Below, in pieces: positions 36,006-47,507 of a stretch of DNA of 64,000 bases. The stretch covers positions 351,612 through 415,611 of the forward strand of contig VKON01000122.1 in assembly GCA_009741485.1 (NCBI GenBank), given 5' to 3'. This DNA is from Malurus cyaneus samueli. Lineage: Eukaryota; Chordata; Aves; Passeriformes; Maluridae. The notes under the pieces were generated by a model. That model ran no database searches. It had not been told where the DNA came from and was given only the letters and a program-made list of their open reading frames with translations. A program made the translations under genes and the position numbers. The first letter of the stretch is position 1. Every line of letters starts with the position of its first letter.

Positions 36006-36249
36006 CTAATTTTAACCAGTCCCTTGAGCGGGGCCTGCAGAACTATGGTCTTGATTTATGAGTCTTCTCCTTCTGAAAACTTTGTTCAAGTGTCTTGGGG
36101 CAGAGGTAAAACCAGACTGGGATTCTCAGTCTGGATCCTGACGGATGTTTGCTGGGACAGAGTGTTGTGACGTTTTTCAGCATCATCAGCTTTTTCCCCT
36201 GAGACATCTAGGGAGCAGAATTGTGATGGAGCTGTGTGGGGAGGATGAG

Positions 36250-36452
36250 CTGGTGTGGCTGACACTGGGTCTGATGTGGCTGACACTGGGTCTGGTGTGG
36301 CTGGACACTGGGTCTGGTGTGGCTGGCACTGGCTCTGGCGTGGCTGGCACTGGGTCTGGCCATGGCTGGACACTGGGTCTGGTGTGGCTGGACACTGGGT
36401 CTGGTGTGGCTGACACTTGGTCTGGCGTGGCTGACACTGGCTCTGGCCGTGG
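36250..36452. repeat. 22-bp minisatellite, about 9 units
   Basis: Units of TGGCTGGACACTGGGTCTGG plus two bases, with shorter TGGCTGACACTGGG variants. Inverted counterpart at about 62,700-63,030. Confidence 0.92.
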
Positions 36453-36622
36453 CTGGTGCCACCCTGCAGATGTCACTGCCCCAGCCTGGCTGCACTGTGC
36501 AGGACTCGGGGTCACTCCATGGCCAGTGGTGGTGCCACCTTCCCACAGAGCCCTCCCTGCACAGCTCACGCTCCCCTGTGCCCTCAGCACCCCGGAGAAA
36601 TCACCAGGGGCCACTCTGGCTG

Positions 36623-36700
36623 ATGGCCACACTGCCCCCAAATTTGGCAGCTGCAGCAGGAAGGAACTGCTCACTGTGCAGCAGGGCTGGCCTCACCTGA
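36623..36700. other. Short unique linker
   Basis: About 80 bases between the duplicated segment and the 10-bp array. No feature. Confidence 0.7.
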
Positions 36701-38157
36701 GATGGACATTGATGGACAGTGATTGACACTTAATTGATGGACGTGCGACTGGATGGACATTGCACGCTTTATGGAGCATTGATGGACATTGATGGACACC
36801 GATGGACACCGATGGACACCGATGGACACGGGACTTGATGGACTGGACATGATGGACACCGATGGACACCGATGGACATTGATGGACAGTGATGGACATT
36901 GGATGGACATTGCACGGACATTGATGGACAGTGATGGACACTGATGGACACTGATGGACACCCATGGACATTGATGGACATTGATGGACAGTGATGGACA
37001 TTGGATGGACATTGCAAGGACATTGATGGACAGTGATGGGCATTGATGGACATTGGATGGACATTGATGGACATTGATGGACATTGATGGACATTGATGG
37101 ACAGATGGAGATGGACACGATGGACAGATGGACACGATGGACACTGATGGACATTGATGGACATTGATGGACATTGATGGACATTGATGGGCATTGATGG
37201 ACATTGATGGACATTGATGGGCATTGATGGACATTGATGGACAGTGATGGACACTGATGGACACCCATGGACATTGATGGACATTGATGGACACGATGGA
37301 CACCGATGGACACGATGGACACGATGGACATTGATGGACATTGATGGACATTGATGGACATTGATGGACACTGATGGACAGTGATTGACACTGATGGACA
37401 CTGATGGACAGTGATGGACACTGATGGACACTGATGGACACTGATGGACACTGATGGACATTGATGGACATGATGGACATGATGGACACTGATGGACAGT
37501 GATTGACACTGATGGACACTGATGGACATTGATGGACAGTGATGGACAGTGATGGACATTGATGGACACCGATGGACACCGATGGACACTGATGGACATT
37601 GATGGACACCGATGGACACCGATGGACACCGATGGACACGATGGACACCGATGGACACTGATGGACACTGATGGACTGATGACATGATGGACACGTGATG
37701 GACACTGATGGACACTGATGGGCATTGATGGACACTGATGGACACGATGGACACCGATGGACACTGATGGACATTGATGGACACCGATGGACACTGATGG
37801 ACACTGATGGACATTGATGGACATTGATGGACATTGATGGGCATTGATGGACATTGATGGACATTGATGGGCATTGATGGACATTGATGGACACTTGATG
37901 GGCATTGATGGACATGATGGACATTGATGGGCATTGATGGACATGATGGACATGATGGGCATTGATGGACATGATGGACATGATGGCATTGATGGACATT
38001 GATGGACATGATGGGCATGATGGACATTGATGGACATTGATGGGCATTGATGGACATTGATGGACATGATGGCATTGATGGACATTGATGGATATTGATG
38101 GACACTGATGGACACTGATGGACAGTGATGGACAGTGATGGACAGTGATGGACAGTG
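36701..38157. repeat. 10-bp minisatellite (GATGGACANN)n, about 145 units
   Basis: GATGGACA followed by TT, CC, CT, GT or CG, repeated almost without interruption. Rare GGCATT replaces GACATT, and a few units lose 1-2 bases near 37,680 and 37,980. Ten bases is close to one helical turn. All three minus-strand frames stay open for 470-555 codons (His-Gln-Cys-Pro-Ser pattern), again because the unit lacks stops. Confidence 0.97.
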
Positions 38158-41100
38158 TCCGGGCAGGATGAGCAGGGCAGCAGGTCTCAGTCCCAGGGAC
38201 ACGGTGGATAATGTCCAGAAGGCTCAGGTGAATGGAGCAGTTGAAGAGCCATGCCCAGGACTCAGAGCTGACCTCGGGCACTGTCTCAGGTGTCAGAAAA
38301 GGGCAGGGGACAGGGCCCTCCTGCAGCAAACGCAACAAACTCTGAGCTCAGCTTGGGGCAGGAAAGGTTGGGTTTAGACACAAGGAAACGCATCAGTGGT
38401 GAGTTCAGTGCAGCAGAAGCAGCTTCCCAGGGACTCTTCCAGGAGATTCCCAAGTGTGTTAAACAAACACACCCAGTAAAACACTCTGTGCTGGTCCTGA
38501 GCTGGGAGGGAAGCACAGTCTGGGACACCAAATCATTGCCCATCCCTGCAGAGCAGCCAGAGCCTCCCCAGAGCCACACAGGGTCATCTCAGCACACAGA
38601 TGGGGTTCACTGATTATCATAACACCATCTCAGTACCTCAGTGTGAAATCACAGTGTATCATCTCAGTCTGCACCAGTAACCAAATCAGCACGAAAACCA
38701 CAACCTGGGTATTTCCATAGAAAACATTCCAGAGGGAAACACTAAAAGTTTTCTTCAAGCCAATTTCCCTTGGCTGTTTCCCATTTCTATTCTGCGTGCA
38801 TGCACTCACATCCACTGCCAAAATGAGTCTGTGCTCCTGGAGAACGGACAGGAAAGCTCTGGTTATGCTTTTTCTTTTCTTGTCATTAATGCAGAGGAAA
38901 AGACACTCTGTGCCTGTGCTTGGCTGCCCCAGCTCATGCCCATCCCTGGGGAGGGTGCCCAGGGCTCTGCCCCTCGGTGCCAGCGGGTCCAGATCCGTGC
39001 TGTGCCACCCAAACCCAAAGGCTGTCCTGGAAGGAAACAGCTCTGACCTCGTTATCCTACAGAACTGATGATGTCTCTAAGGTGTTTCATACTTAACACT
39101 GAAGAATTAAGCAGTGCCTGGAGTTTAAGGAGGTTTTGTTTGTTTGTTTGAGATTTTTCTGTCCAACTGCCAAGAGTTTCTGGCTCAGCCTTCAAACAAA
39201 TTAACTCTGCTATGGCCAAACAATTTAAATAAACACTGGCTGAAATCTGAGGCTTGAAGCAGTGGGGAAAGTGGGACTGGAAATGCTGCAGACGTTGTTT
39301 GCTGGGGCAGTGGGGCCCCAAGCCCTGCCTGGAGCTCAGCCCGTGCCCCGTGCCCAGTGAGAGGAGGATGAGGAGAGGACACAGAGAAATGAGAGCCCCT
39401 GGACAGGAGGGTCCCTGCAGCCACTGCTGTCACTGTCCTGCTGGCAGTGCCCTGGTTCCTGCAATGTCCTTCCAGTCAGGGTTATCTGTGGGGCTGCTCC
39501 CCTCCTGCCACACCAATCTCTGCTGTGTTCACTCAGCTCACCCGGGCCCTTCCCGACCCAGTAACAACCCCCGGTCTGCAAAACTGTCAGCTGTAATTGC
39601 AGTGTGAAGCTGAAAAATAGAAATTAATAGAGAAGGCAAATCCTAATTAGCTCACACTGTTATTGGCAATATTGCTGCTGATTAGTCAAAAGCTTGAATT
39701 TGGGATCCACAATAAGAGATTTTGGAGGGTTTAAACACGGCAGCAATGCCAACACCGGGCACTGCCCATGCCCTCTGCAGTCCCAGGACATGTGAATGCC
39801 AGCACTTCACTGTCCCCTCCCTGTGCCTCTCTGTCCCTTCTATGCCACATCCACCTCGCGTGCTGCTCACTCTCCTGACCCTTTCCAGAGCTCTCACTGT
39901 GCCTGGCACTCAGAGTCAGTCCCCATCTCCTTTGGGGTTTGTTGGGTTTTTCACTTTCCTGCAGGGTCTGTGTGGAGCACTTTCACTGCAGTTTCTCCTC
40001 CCCATTCCTCTGTTTGGCTGTATGGCCGTGGTTAATGTCCAACCCCGCTGGGTTTATGAGCCCTGTGATCCCAGGAAACTCTCCATGCAGGAAACAAGCT
40101 CCTGTCACCACTCATGAAAAATGGCTTTTCATTCTTAAAGTACTCTCAAATCCACTTCGAGTTTGTGCACTTTTCCAGCCGTATTTAATACTTTTTAGAA
40201 GTTTCCAGTTTTCTTAAGGAATTTCTGTTATCATTGAAGTTTTACACAGGAATAAGGTTTGTGGAGAGGGCGGCTGAGCCATCCCTGACAGGGAGGAAAC
40301 CCAGAGAGCCCCAGAGATTGGCTCAGAGCAGCCCTCAGCAGCCTCTCAACAGGACTCACCCAAAAATCACACCAGATGTGTCCTTACATAATACACCTTT
40401 ATCTCGTGCGCTGAATCTCCTCAAAACAGCAAAAAAGGTAATATCGGGATAACAACGGGAGATGAGGAAAATGGATTTAAGGAGTCAAGAAGTTTAACCT
40501 GAAGATGTTCACATCAGCCCATCAAACTGCCTTGCAGTTCTGAGCAACATTGGCCTCTGTGACTATGAATTGAAATTCCTGATCTTTTCTGATTTGCTAC
40601 AGCCTCAATGCTTTAATCCACCTCGTTTTCTCCTCCAGATACTTCTCTCCTGATCCTATTGTTGTCTGATAGGTAGCTGAAAATAATCAAATAGCCAGAA
40701 AAGATTAAAAAAGAACATTCTAGTGAGAGGCAATTTTAGAAAATGGGATTACTTTTGAAAAAAGAGTTCACATGTTCTATGGAAGTGGCAGTCCCACGAG
40801 CTACAGCAGTGGAGAATGGATTTACTTTTCTCAGTATAAATTAATGCTGTTTCTCCCCAACATGAGTCATCATTTCCCATTATTCTGAAAATGGAACACA
40901 GCAGCTGAAAACATTAATGTACTATATATCCATATCTTCACTTTTAGGAGTTAAATATTGCTGTCAGTACAGCTGACTTAGGGCCAACACTTAAAAAAAT
41001 GTAATTTAAAAAAATTGATCACGAAAATGCTCTTTTTTTTACAGTGTTTTTGGTCAGTTGAGCATACCTGTGGGTGACAAAGGCTGTGGGGGAGCAGAGA

Positions 41101-41482
41101 GTGCAGAGACAGCCAGGGATGGGGGGCAGAGCTCAGATGGGGGGCAGTGCTGGGGGTCGTGTGGGGCTGGGACTGTTGGATTGCTGGTTTAGTTCTCCAG
41201 TTTACCAGCACACAACCAGTCTTGCTGAATTAAAGTGGGGAAAGGACTCCTCCATCATCCCAAAGAGCCTGCAGCACGAGCAGGGTGGGAATCAGGACCG
41301 CAAACATATTTGAGTTTGTGGGATTGTGTCACTGCTGCAGACACTTTTCAGGGATTCTTTGTGCCTCTTTCCTTTCTTTCCTCTCTCCCTGCATATTTGC
41401 TTTATTTCAGATACAGGATTTTTAGTTTGGGTATATTTCCTGTGAGCCAAGCTTGGTACCCTTGTGTCTGGAGCACAGAGCT
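38158..41482. other. Unique non-coding DNA inside arm 1
   Basis: 3.3 kb without arrays or recognised transposons, also present in inverted form at 58,136-61,361. Comparing the copies shows no frame kept open in both, so the short frames at 38,135-38,613, 39,254-39,607 and 39,722-40,117 are unlikely to be coding. 40,440-41,000 is AT-rich. Confidence 0.65.
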
Positions 41483-41638
41483 GGTGCAGGGTGCTGGGTG
41501 CCAGTGCTGGTGTGGGTGCTGAGTGTTGGGTGTTGGGTGCTGGGTGTAGGGTGCAGGTGTTGGGTGTGGGGTGCAGGGTATGGGGTGCAGGGTGTGGGCT
41601 GTAGGGCCACACCACTGCCCGGGTGTGGGGTGCCAGGT
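41483..41638. repeat. G/T-rich minisatellite (GGGTGYTG-like)
   Basis: About 155 bases of 7-8 bp units GGGTGCTG, GGGTGTTG, GGGTGTAG and GGGTGCAG. The G-tracts could form quadruplexes on the plus strand. Confidence 0.9.
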
Positions 41639-43079
41639 GAGAGCTGCAGGAACGTCACACCCCGGGACAGTCCCACAGCCCCAGGGCTGGCAGCTCCACC
41701 GCTTTTCTCTGCTGACAATCCTTTTTTTTTTGTCACATTATTTGTGAGTGTTGCCCTTTGCTGTTCCACCCTGCAGCCCCAGCTCACCCAGCCTGGCAAT
41801 GGACACCCCGTGGATCACCAGGCTCTCCTCTCAGGTAGAAAAATCAATTAGAGGTTTTTGCCGTGCAGTAAATGTCAATTGTGCAAACATTACAAACCCA
41901 GAAACATCTGTAACTATGGAAACTCCCAAGGCAAGACTCATTTCAAGAATAAATTATGACAAGAAGCTTTTTATGGCTGTTTTAAAAGAATAAACATAAA
42001 TTAAAACAAGTGAAATTCATAGGCACAAGTTAATTTTACTTCTTAATCTCTAGCGCTCTAGCACTATAACTCTATAACTTTATAGCTACAGCTTTTCAAG
42101 ACACATTTATCAATATTGATGTAAAGAAGAACGGTATTTTATCAACATTTGCATCTAAGAATTGGCATCACTATTTATATGGCTTCAAAATGTTCTGCTG
42201 AGACAATCTCCACTGTACTTCAAAGGGCAGAGCACTTTTCAGATGACTGATGGCCCATTCTTAGAGCTCATGGTGTTATTTATGCTTTTTGCTAAAAAAA
42301 AAAAAATCATCAAGTGTATAAAACAAATACTCAGTCACAACTGCCTTGAAGTTCCTGGGATATTGCAGGACATGAACACAAGGCCTGTCCTATAGTTTTG
42401 AGAGGAAATGTGAAAATGTTCTTTGCTCCCTGCACTTGCTCCCCGCTCACAGGCACTGGGAGGTGTCTGGACTGACTCCCCCCTCTTTTCTCCCCTTTGC
42501 TCTCTGCAAATCCCTGATGCATGGAAGGCAAATCCTTGGCGATCAAATTTGCAGCTCCTTTCAGAAAAGAAGGAAAGCCTGATCAATCACTGGAGGGTTT
42601 GCTGTGAGAGCTGATGCTCTGAATGGCAATGATTGCCTATTCCTTGTCTGTAGCACATCAGTCCCTGACACGGTTTGTCCCCAAACTGTGTGTGCCCAGA
42701 ACAGTGCCATCAGCACTTTATTTCAGCGTTACCCTGCAGGGTTTAACTCTTACTGCTCAAACTTGTTCCTGGCAGCTCAGCAGTTCTGCTCTTCACCTAA
42801 GAAAAACCTTGGAGATAAAACCCGGATACAGTTCTGTTCAGGAAAAGAAAAGCTTAAGGACACACGTATTGGGCAGTTTTGGCTGTGCCCATGGCAGTGT
42901 GTGCTGGGGAGGGCACGGGAATGTGCTCTGCTTGCACAGACATCGCTCAGCATCCTCCAGCTCTGTCCCCAGCAGGACGGGACTGCTCCCGACTGCTCCT
43001 CTGAGAGCTGCAATCAGACCCTGCACGGGTCCGGGGAGATTCACCAGCTCCTCACTCCCAAAGGGAAAAAACAGCACAA
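41639..43079. other. Unique non-coding DNA inside arm 1
   Basis: Includes an A-run at 42,293-42,306. A 195-codon open frame at 42,604-43,191 crosses into the CpG-rich block. It has many Cys, no recognised domain, and is broken by indels in the inverted copy, so I do not call it a gene. Confidence 0.55.
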
Positions 43080-43960
43080 AAAGAGGCTAAAAATGACCGC
43101 GACCGCTGGCGGGTTGGGGTCGGGGCCGGAGGGGGCAGAGGGGCGGTGGAAGGCCCGGTTTGGGAGGGGACACCGAGTCACAGCCCGGTAAAGCTCAGCC
43201 CCCCTTCCTCCCTTCCCCCTCCCTTCCCTCCCCCTTCCCCTTCCCTTCCCCTTCCCCTTCCCTCCTCCCTCCCTCCTCCCTTCCCTCCCTCCTCCCCCTC
43301 CTCTTCCTCCCTTCCCTTCCCTTCCCTCCCCTTCCCTCCCTTCCCTTCCTCCCTCCCTTCCCTTCCCTTCCCTTCCTCTCCCTTCCTCCCTCCCTCCCTT
43401 CCCTTCCCTTCCTCCCTCCCTTCCCTTCCTTCCCTTCCTTCCCTTCCCTTCCTTCCCTTCCCTTCTCCCTTCCCTTCCTCCCTTCCTCCCTTCCCTTCCC
43501 TTCCTTCCCTCCCTTCCCTTCCCTTCCTTCCCTTCTCCTCCTTCCCCCCTTCCTTCCTTCCCCTCATCCTTTCCCGTTCCCCGCTCCGGGCGCTGCTCGG
43601 GCTGTTCCCTTCTCTGCGTTTGTGTTCGTGAACCTCTCCCTCCTCCTCCAGAGCCTTTGGAAATCAGGACAAAACAATGAAGCGAGTCAGCCCGATGAAG
43701 GTTTGGCTGTTGGGTTTCAGACTCCCTCTGCCTGCGGAAACACAAACAGTTTCTCGTGGAAAGGAGAATTCGGGCCCCGTTTGCACAGCCTGGAGATCCG
43801 GGCCGGTCCGATATCCCGGGACAGCGCTGTCCCTGCACACACCCCACACCCGGTCCGTGGAAACTGCTCCAGAAACCATTCCAGAAATCCAAACACCGCG
43901 GTCTGCCGGATCCTCGGCTTGCATAATGCCGGCATTATTGACACTGTCCTCCAGGATTTC
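43080..43960. promoter_or_regulatory. CpG-rich block, candidate CpG island
   Basis: Two CpG-dense segments, 43,080-43,200 (GACCGCGACCGCTGGCGGGT) and 43,565-43,930 (CCCCGCTCCGGGCGCTGCTC; GGGCCGGTCCGATATCCCGG), flank the polypyrimidine tract. Their CpG content stands far above the surroundings, as in vertebrate promoters. At about 43,663 a strong pyrimidine run ending CTCCTCCTCCAG resembles a 3' splice site, but no matching exon is identified. No TATA box or known motif is claimed. Confidence 0.35.
43198..43575. repeat. Polypyrimidine tract (CCCTT/CCTCC)n, 380 bp
   Basis: Essentially uninterrupted C and T for about 375 bases, built from CCCTTCCCTTCC and CCTCCCTCC runs. Mirror-symmetric stretches could form a triplex (H-DNA). 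Such tracts stall polymerases and long-read sequencing. The inverted copy is at 56,100-56,475. Confidence 0.96.
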
Positions 43961-44530
43961 AGGGAGAGAAAAACTTGGGACGTGTGGCACAAGGAGCAAA
44001 CTCGTTGACAGTGGCCCAAAAATGAATGTGCAACAGGGTATGGGGGTGACTCCATCAGAAATGCTCAGCACGGTCACAGGGGTGAGGTGGCACACGGGAC
44101 AAAAGGAGTGTGACAGTCCCTGTGATGGCACAGAGCCCCGGGCTGGGCACGGGACACGAAGCTGTGCCCTCGGGACTGGCACCTTGGGCCACACTGGAAA
44201 AACAGCTCATGTTTGTGAGCCCATGGTGTCCTGGAAGAGCAGGGAGCAGCTCAGCTCCGTCCAGCGTTTCCCTGGAGTTTCTGTCCTTGGATGATGGCTC
44301 AGGATGGAGCTGGGGTGGACAGAGCACTCTCAGGGATGCCAACACCTCCTCCAGAGCTGCAAACTGCTACAACCCATCACTGCCTCTAACTGCTGTCATC
44401 TTCCTGTCCTCTGCCTCTCTTTTGCCCACTTTGAGCAGTTTCTTGATGTGTATTTTGCTGGGTCCCCACATGACTGTGTTACAGTAAGCAGGCAGTGGCA
44501 CTCACTCCTACTCTTTTACAGTCTGCCGCC
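43961..44530. other. Unique DNA inside arm 1
   Basis: No recognised exon or repeat. CpG content drops back toward normal after about 44,180. Confidence 0.6.
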
Positions 44531-44750
44531 TTTGGGTGGGTTTTGGTTTTTTTTGGTTTTGTTTGTGTTTTTTTCTTGGGGGGGTGGGTTGTTTTTTGTT
44601 TTTTGTTTGTTTTGTTTCGGCTTTGGTTTTGGTGGGGTTTTATTTGCTCGTGTTTTGGGGTTTTTTTTTTTGTCTTTTTCTTTTTTCTTTTTTTTTTTTT
44701 TTTTTTTTTTTTTGGGGGGGAGGTTGGTTTCTTTGTTTGCTTTTGTTTGC
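44531..44750. repeat. T/G-rich low-complexity tract with poly(T)
   Basis: TTTTGG, GTTTTG and TTTGTT runs plus a T-run of more than 20 at about 44,691-44,713, followed by GGGGGGG. Inverted counterpart at 54,985-55,200. Confidence 0.93.
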
Positions 44751-45417
44751 CACTTTTAATACCAACTCTTCCCACTGGGAGCTGCAGCTGACAACAGCGA
44801 TAGGCTTTGGATGTAGAAGCACTAAGAGCCATTTGAAATATTTGGTTCCATCCATCTGCTATGAACAGAGCACCCCTCTCCCCACTGACCCTTTCAGAGC
44901 CCTCCACAGACCTGCAGAGAACAGTTTCCTTCCACATCCCCGCTGTCTTTTCCCCCCCACGTCACCACCAATATCTGACAATTCCCCACCTTCCCTCCTG
45001 AGCCCCACTCAGGGGTAATTGCTTCCTCAAGGGTTACATAAAAGGCTTTAGAGCCCCACGGCGCAGCTCAGGGGATCAATATAATACAGATTAGAATCAC
45101 CAGCTGGATATTGCAGCACTAAGCTCGGGTTTAGTTCTCTCTGGCTGTGTCCTGTTATTGTGGCCGAGCGGGTCCCTGGCCTCAGGCAGGCACCTCCTTC
45201 GGGCTGAAGGACTCAGCAAAACCTCCAGGTCTTCTCTAAATCGAGATCTTCCATGGGGCTGCCATGTACGAAGCTCTCAAATAAAATCTAGTGAGGCACT
45301 TTGCAGAATAAAAGGGGTATTTCCACTGTAATTGCACAACCATTACAGCTGTCAATGTTAAATGTAATTTTAAAGTGTCTTACTAAGCACAGACAGATTA
45401 TAGGTGACTGTTTATGG
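44751..45417. other. Unique DNA inside arm 1
   Basis: Well preserved in the inverted copy (54,301-54,984). No exon or repeat recognised. Confidence 0.6.
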
Positions 45418-45760
45418 GCTGGGGGAGCTGGGAAGGGGCTCAGCCTGAAGCAAAGGGGGATCATTTGGGACCTTGTGGCTCTGCACAACTCCTGACAGGA
45501 GGGGACAGCCGGGGGGATTTGGGATCTGCTCCAGGGAACAGGGACAGGAGGAGAGGGAACGGCCCAAGATGGGACAGGGGACATTCAGGTTGGGTATCAG
45601 GGAAAATTTCTTCATGGAAAGGGCTGTCAGGGCCAGGTTAGACAGGGCTCAGGGCAATCTGCTCTAGTAAAGGTCCCTGCCTGTCACAGGGGTTTGGAGC
45701 TGGGTGGTCTTTCAGGTCCTTTCCAACCCAATCCATTCTGGAAATGCTCCGAATCCCTGA
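45418..45760 (+). mobile_element. CR1 LINE 3'-end fragment
   Basis: CR1 phrases in order: GCTGGGAAGGGGCTCAGCCT, TGCACAACTCCTGACAGGAG, GGAGAGGGAACGGCCCAAG, TTCAGGTTGGGTATCAGGGA, AATTTCTTCATGGAAAGGGC, and GTCCTTTCCAACCCAATCCA. An internal deletion follows the AAGGGCTGTCAGG step. It is mirrored on the minus strand at 53,965-54,300. Confidence 0.92.
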
Positions 45761-46615
45761 ATAAAATGGGTTAAAACAATCCCCTGGGAGCCTTTGCTGT
45801 GCCTTCAGAGCCTTCCCTCAACACAGGGTGAGCTGAGGCTGCCGATCTGCTGAGCTGCTCTGCAACCTGGAAATACCTTGGTGAGACTGCAATTCCAATT
45901 GTTTGAAGTGCTGTGATGACTTTAAAATGAAGTAGCCTTGAAAAATAAACCTGGAATGCTGCTCTAGTGGTGTTTTAAAACATGATGAATTTCCAAACAG
46001 AAGACTTGGCAGAGGGGAGGCAAAAAAGGATTTTTTTGGCACTTACACTGCAACCAATTTAAATTAGGTAACTGAATATCTATAAATTGTCAGATTAGGT
46101 CAACTTTCACTGCAACCTCAGCCTGAAATGCCCCAGCAATAAGCTTCCTTCATGTCTTTTACACCCCTTGATCCCACATAGTGCTTCACCATGATAATGA
46201 TTCACTTCATCGTCATCACTCTCCTGAGGTTTTCCAGAAAACACTGTGCTTCACACAAATGCATTTTTGGGGAATGCATATGGAAGGAAAACTACAAAAT
46301 CTCAGTGACAGAGCTCTGCAATACAGTTGCATATTGATAGGAATGATGGCTTCAAAAGGGCAGTGGTGTTTGCTTTTCATAAAGCTCTGAGATAACAGAA
46401 TTCACTGAGAAAAAGCAATTTTGTTAAAATAAACCTCCCCTCTCATTAATGAGAAATGAGGATAGAAGTGGTCAGAGGCCCCTGTGGCCACTCCTCAGAG
46501 CTCAGGGAGTGTTTGGGAGCAGCTCAAGCACAGGGTCTGTCACAGAGGGTCACATGTCAGAGATGGTCACAGGTGCCAGCCAGGCACCCAAAGCAGCAGC
46601 AGAGCTGATGGGAAC
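45761..46615. other. Unique DNA inside arm 1
   Basis: Repeat-free. The inverted copy at 53,093-53,964 agrees very closely (only scattered one- to three-base indels, such as TTTTCC/TTCC near 46,275), closer than elsewhere in the palindrome. Confidence 0.65.
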
Positions 46616-46996
46616 ACAGCAGGGATGGATCCCATGGAACAGGGCAATCCAGGGATGGATCCCATGGAACAGGGACAGCAGGGATGGATCCCATGGAACA
46701 GGGACAGCAGGGATGGATCCCATGGACACAGGGACAGCACAGCAGGGATGGATCCCATGGGACAGGGACAGCAGGGATGGATCCCATGGGACAGGGACAG
46801 TCACAGCAGGGATGGATCCCATGGGACAGGGACAGCAGGGATGGATCCCATGGGACAGGGACAGTCACAGCAGGGATGGATCCCATGGGACAGTCACAGC
46901 AGGGATGGATCCCATGGGACAGTCCCAGCAGGGATGGATCCCATGGGACAGGGACAGCAGGGATGGATCCCATGGGACAGTCCCAGCAGGGATGTC
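46616..46996. repeat. 29-bp minisatellite, about 13 units
   Basis: Units read AGCAGGGATGGATCCCATGG then GACAGGGAC, with variants GAACAGGGAC, GACAGTCAC and GACAGTCCC. Each unit carries the palindrome ATGGATCCCAT with a BamHI-type GGATCC. Inverted counterpart at 51,866-52,500. Confidence 0.95.
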
Positions 46997-47002
46997 TGCA
47001 GT

Positions 47003-47205
47003 GCCTAAACCATCATAACTGTGTCCACATCCACATGGTTTTATCCTCCAGGATGGGACTAACACACGCCAGCTGACAGCCCTTTCAAAATTTTCCCCAA
47101 TATCCAACCTAAACCCCCCCCGCTGGCAGAACCTGAGGCCATTTCCTCTTATCCTTTTGTCTGCTCCTTGGTAGAGGAGGCTTCCCATGAAATCCGGTGA
47201 CCCCA
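47003..47205 (-). mobile_element. CR1 LINE fragment
   Basis: Complement of CR1: CCTAAACCATCATAACTGTG, CCACATCCACATGGTTTTAT, CTTTCAAAATTTTCCCCAAT, ATCCAACCTAAACC, and GAGGCCATTTCCTCTTATCC. The true 3' end is missing, apparently cut where the 29-bp array begins. Mirrored at 51,620-51,830. Confidence 0.88.
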
Positions 47206-47507
47206 GTGAGCTGTTAAACAGTGAGAAACCAGGCAGTGACAGAAACTTAGAGGAGGTTTCTTAAAAACCAGAAAGTGTCAGATGTGTTCAACAGGGTTGG
47301 TTAGAGCTGTTGGACAAAATCCTTGTCCTCTGCCCAAAAACTGAACCTGACTGAACAAATGGCAATTTGGAGCCGCCGGGGTTGGTGAGGATGTGGGGCT
47401 GCATTTGGGTTAAAGCTGATCATGCCGCTCGAGAGGAATTCCAGAAAAAAACAGGAAAATGCCCCTGGCTGGCGGGGCTGCGGCTCCTGAGCCCGGGACA
47501 GCGCGGG
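47206..47507. other. Unique DNA inside arm 1
   Basis: Linker between CR1 and the GC-rich array. It becomes GC-rich after 47,460. No exon supported. Confidence 0.6.

Larger units (their letters stand above)
35298..36622. repeat. Clean copy of the duplicated segment
   Basis: Present three times in the window: here, as the noisy direct copy at 33,090-35,136, and inverted at 62,530-63,950. It has no open frame conserved among the three copies and no recognised exon. It contains a CpG-rich patch and a 22-bp array, listed separately. Confidence 0.85.

Noticed and set aside
36671..38338. Open frames of 470-555 codons on the minus strand (His-Gln-Cys-Pro-Ser repeats)
   Set aside because: By-product of the stop-free 10-bp unit. 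All three frames are open, and they are broken in the inverted copy.
42604..43191. 195-codon open frame as a real gene
   Set aside because: No recognised domain. It runs into a CpG-rich, stop-poor block, and its frame is disrupted by indels in the inverted copy. A first exon cannot be excluded but is not supported.
44531..44750. Retroelement tail in the T/G-rich tract
   Set aside because: Irregular G/T mixture with no adjacent element body. It is simple low-complexity DNA mirrored in arm 2.
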